A DNA stretch of 64,000 nucleotides, from assembly GCA_963693085.1 (NCBI GenBank), contig OY856411.1, positions 65,158,001-65,222,000 on the forward strand. Direction: 5' to 3'. This document shows positions 61,758 through 64,000 of the stretch, in pieces. The stretch is from Alisma plantago-aquatica (taxonomy: Eukaryota > Streptophyta > Magnoliopsida > Alismatales > Alismataceae). The notes under the pieces were generated by a model. The model was not told the DNA's origin, did not search any database, and worked only from the letters and a program-made list of their open reading frames with translations. Positions within the stretch are counted from its first letter, which is position 1. Every line of letters begins with the position of its first letter. The translations under genes and the position numbers were made by a program.

Positions 61758-64000
61758 TGTTACAACCCTAATTTTTGGGTTTATATTGATTGAAATGTGA
61801 TTTTTCCAATAAGATGTACATGTATGAAAATTGTGTGATATATGTTCAATGAATAGGTTCTTTTGCAATATTTCATATGAGTTTGTGATTTTGTGGATCC
61901 TAATAAGTCAGTGCGTCCAATGTGATATAGAGGGAAGAAAAGACAAAATAAACCCCATAATATTGATAAGGTAAAAGAAATAAGGAAAATGGTGAGAATT
62001 ATGTGGGATTCTCTAGAAAGTGGTATGGATGACCTTTATTGATTAGGTTTTGAATACACATGGTTTCTAATGATAAAAGGAATCCAAAGTAAAGAAAATA
62101 GAAGAGAAAGAAAGATAAAATATGAATTTGAATTGCATAAATATGCCTTTTCAGTGGATGACTTGCATATGAAGAAAATTCTCTTTGATTTTCAAATTTC
62201 GGTCCCAAACTTGGCACACAAGTAGTTTAATTCATTATGGACTTTCCTTTAAAAATTTAGGATCAAACGGATAATCAGTTTAGGAGATATGATTTTTTGT
62301 AAGAATTCCTAAAGTGAGATGGATAATCGAGCAATATATTAAATGTCACAATTTTGTGTATCATGTTGGCCACTCAATTAATGATCAAACGGATGTGGAT
62401 CATCTTCCAGCTCAGACTAAAGAGGAAGTCACACCTACTGTACATACGAGATTCTTGTATCATGATCTCTCTCCTCTTTCCCCCTATTCCATTGAGTCCT
62501 TTCCTATTAGATTCGGGAGTGCTAATCAGACCAGGATGGCCCCTGGTTTCTCATTTTTGGTGCACGATTGGGATTTTTCCCAAGTCAGCATGGGAGTCAT
62601 CTCCATGGGTGACTGACCCCTAAAGGGAAGGGCTTATATAAGTGTTCGCAGACCCCATTTGAGGGACCAAAGGACTAGGCATCAACTTCACACTTGCCAG
62701 GGACCCCTTTCTGCCTCCAATTTCATTTAAACCTTTGCCGTTCCCATGTTTAGCCATCTCCTGCTTCTCAGTTGAAGCATTTCTAGCACTGCCACAGCCA
62801 CCGTTCACCGTCGTGGATGGGTCAAAGGAGTTCGACGGGCCTCGACTTGTTCACCCGCGGTCTCTGTTCCAACGCCATGGCTCTAGAACGGGGAGTCAAT
62901 GTGGGAGTTGAACCCTATCTGTAATGTATCAGTGGGGAGAGATTTGCAGGCTGGAGGAAGAGGATGAGAAAAGGTAGAAGTACCCTCCTATCCCAAGCGT
63001 GTGAGATCTTGAACTCATCGACGTAGGGGAATAAGAGTCAGTGTTCACCCTGACTTGGGTTGCCACCCGAGCGGGTCACATGCAAATTTGGCCGCAGCCA
63101 GTTGGCTCAGCCGATCCAGCTAGAAAATAGGGTAAAAGCCCACCTTTATGACATGGCTTGTTCTGATTGGTTGACTTATGCTTAAATGGTTAAAATTATA
63201 ATAAATCATAGGACGATCAGATGATGACATGTTATATATGAAAGTTGATCTGAAAAATCCATATAATACAGTAAAAATGTAATTAGGGTCTAGTTTTTCT
63301 TCTTATTTGAAAAGTATGTAACAATGTCATCTTTAGTGGTTTCATTAATGAAAAACCCTAAGTTTGATTATAATTAGATCTAATGATGTTCCCTGAATAT
63401 TTGAGTTGTATATTAACATGTTGTTAATAAAAGGAAGAATTAGATCTAAAAGGATAATCTTTGTACATAATTGGTTAAATTTAGGGTTCTATGGATATGA
63501 TAGTACATTAATGGGCCTAGAAACCCTAATTTTGGTAATTATGACTTTTAATGGTTTTATGTACGAAAATCCATGAATATGATAGAGATATAATGGTCCT
63601 AAGACAAATTGAGAATAAAGACCCTTAATGTGGATAATTTGTGTAATTAGGGTTTTCAGGAGTAGAAAAGATGTTTTAGGGTTTGTTGACCTAAAAGGAT
63701 GAAGGTCGAGAAACAGATCTAAGAAACCCTAATGAATCCTAATGAGACTTAGAAACCTTAGAAAGGTGTCCCAATTCAATGAGGAGTGGTTTGGGATCGA
63801 TGGTAACAATTATATATTATACATATTTTCAGGATCAAGGGTTGCTTGATTGATTGCTTGGCTTGCTTGATTGGACATCTAGTTGGATTTAGATATAGTG
63901 CTTCTTTTGACTCTTAATCATGTATGTGGTTATGGTTATGAATAATCTCTTTAGTTTCATGGTGATTTTTGTGGTTTTACCAATTGCTTGAAATTAAATG
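61758..64000 (+). mobile_element. Gypsy-type LTR, partial (runs off the window)
   Basis: Starts TGTTACAACCCTAATTTTTGGG-type sequence at 61758, abruptly ending the copia 3 reading frame. Left flank CAAAC would be the target duplication. A TATATAA at 62635-62641 is followed by a GC-richer stretch (62640-63150), the pattern of a promoter with transcribed R/U5 after it. No gag-pol is reached before the window ends, so the LTR is over 2.2 kb or is a solo LTR. The open frames at 62314-62808 are not supported as genes. Confidence 0.7.
62635..62641 (+). promoter_or_regulatory. Probable TATA box of the gypsy-type LTR
   Basis: GGCTTATATAAGTG lies at the change from AT-rich to GC-richer sequence inside the LTR. 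Orientation follows the TGTTACAACCC start. Confidence 0.5.

Noticed and set aside
62314..62808. Overlapping frames of 60-100 codons after the gypsy-type LTR TATA box
   Set aside because: They lie in the presumed transcribed LTR, with no gag-like motif and no agreement between strands.

Overview
This 64 kb window looks like repeat-dense nuclear DNA from a flowering plant with a large, transposon-rich genome. The evidence is plant-type elements: Ty1/copia and gypsy-type LTR retrotransposons primed by initiator Met-tRNA, a DUF4283-type L1 LINE with a plant RNase H, an RTE LINE with a trinucleotide tail, CACTA, hAT and Helitron DNA transposons. I found no intact host protein gene, tRNA, rRNA or CRISPR. 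Nearly every long reading frame belongs to a decayed transposable element. I cannot name the species.

Layout. 1-2195: AT-rich DNA with small hairpin repeats. 2196-9434: a minus-strand retrotransposon with very long LTRs and only a broken gag (TR-GAG/LARD type). 10592-15488: a non-autonomous CACTA transposon with 3-bp ATG target duplication. 16715-28108: copia element 1, with a 4.8 kb leader that carries a 3.1 kb gypsy-type solo LTR (18563-21698), a broken gag-pol (22254-26156), and between pol and its 3' LTR a 1.16 kb piece of a different LTR family.

31327-53111: a four-level nest. A minus-strand RTE LINE (31327-31880 plus 51693-53111) is split by copia element 2 (31881-51692). The leader of copia 2 is split by a composite hAT insertion (35149-45571) made of two hAT copies and a 0.5 kb spacer. 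The first hAT copy is in turn split by a 6.1 kb L1 LINE (35768-41859). Target duplications are visible at each level, so the order of insertion can be read: RTE, then copia 2, then hAT composite, then L1.

53432-58785: a small Helitron with both ends (53432-54006) and at least two further Helitron-like 5' ends, with a GC-richer gene-like segment between them. 60363-61757: the 3' end of a third, minus-strand copia element, cut by another gypsy-type LTR that starts at 61758 and runs out of the window.

The two big copia elements are relatives: their leaders, gag-pol and, unusually, the pol-distal part of element 1 and the LTR of element 2 align by eye. Element 1 therefore appears to be a copia-2-like element that moved with a different LTR. 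The more unusual observations are this LTR exchange, the hAT macrotransposon and the conserved long leaders. All are read by eye and need alignment to confirm.
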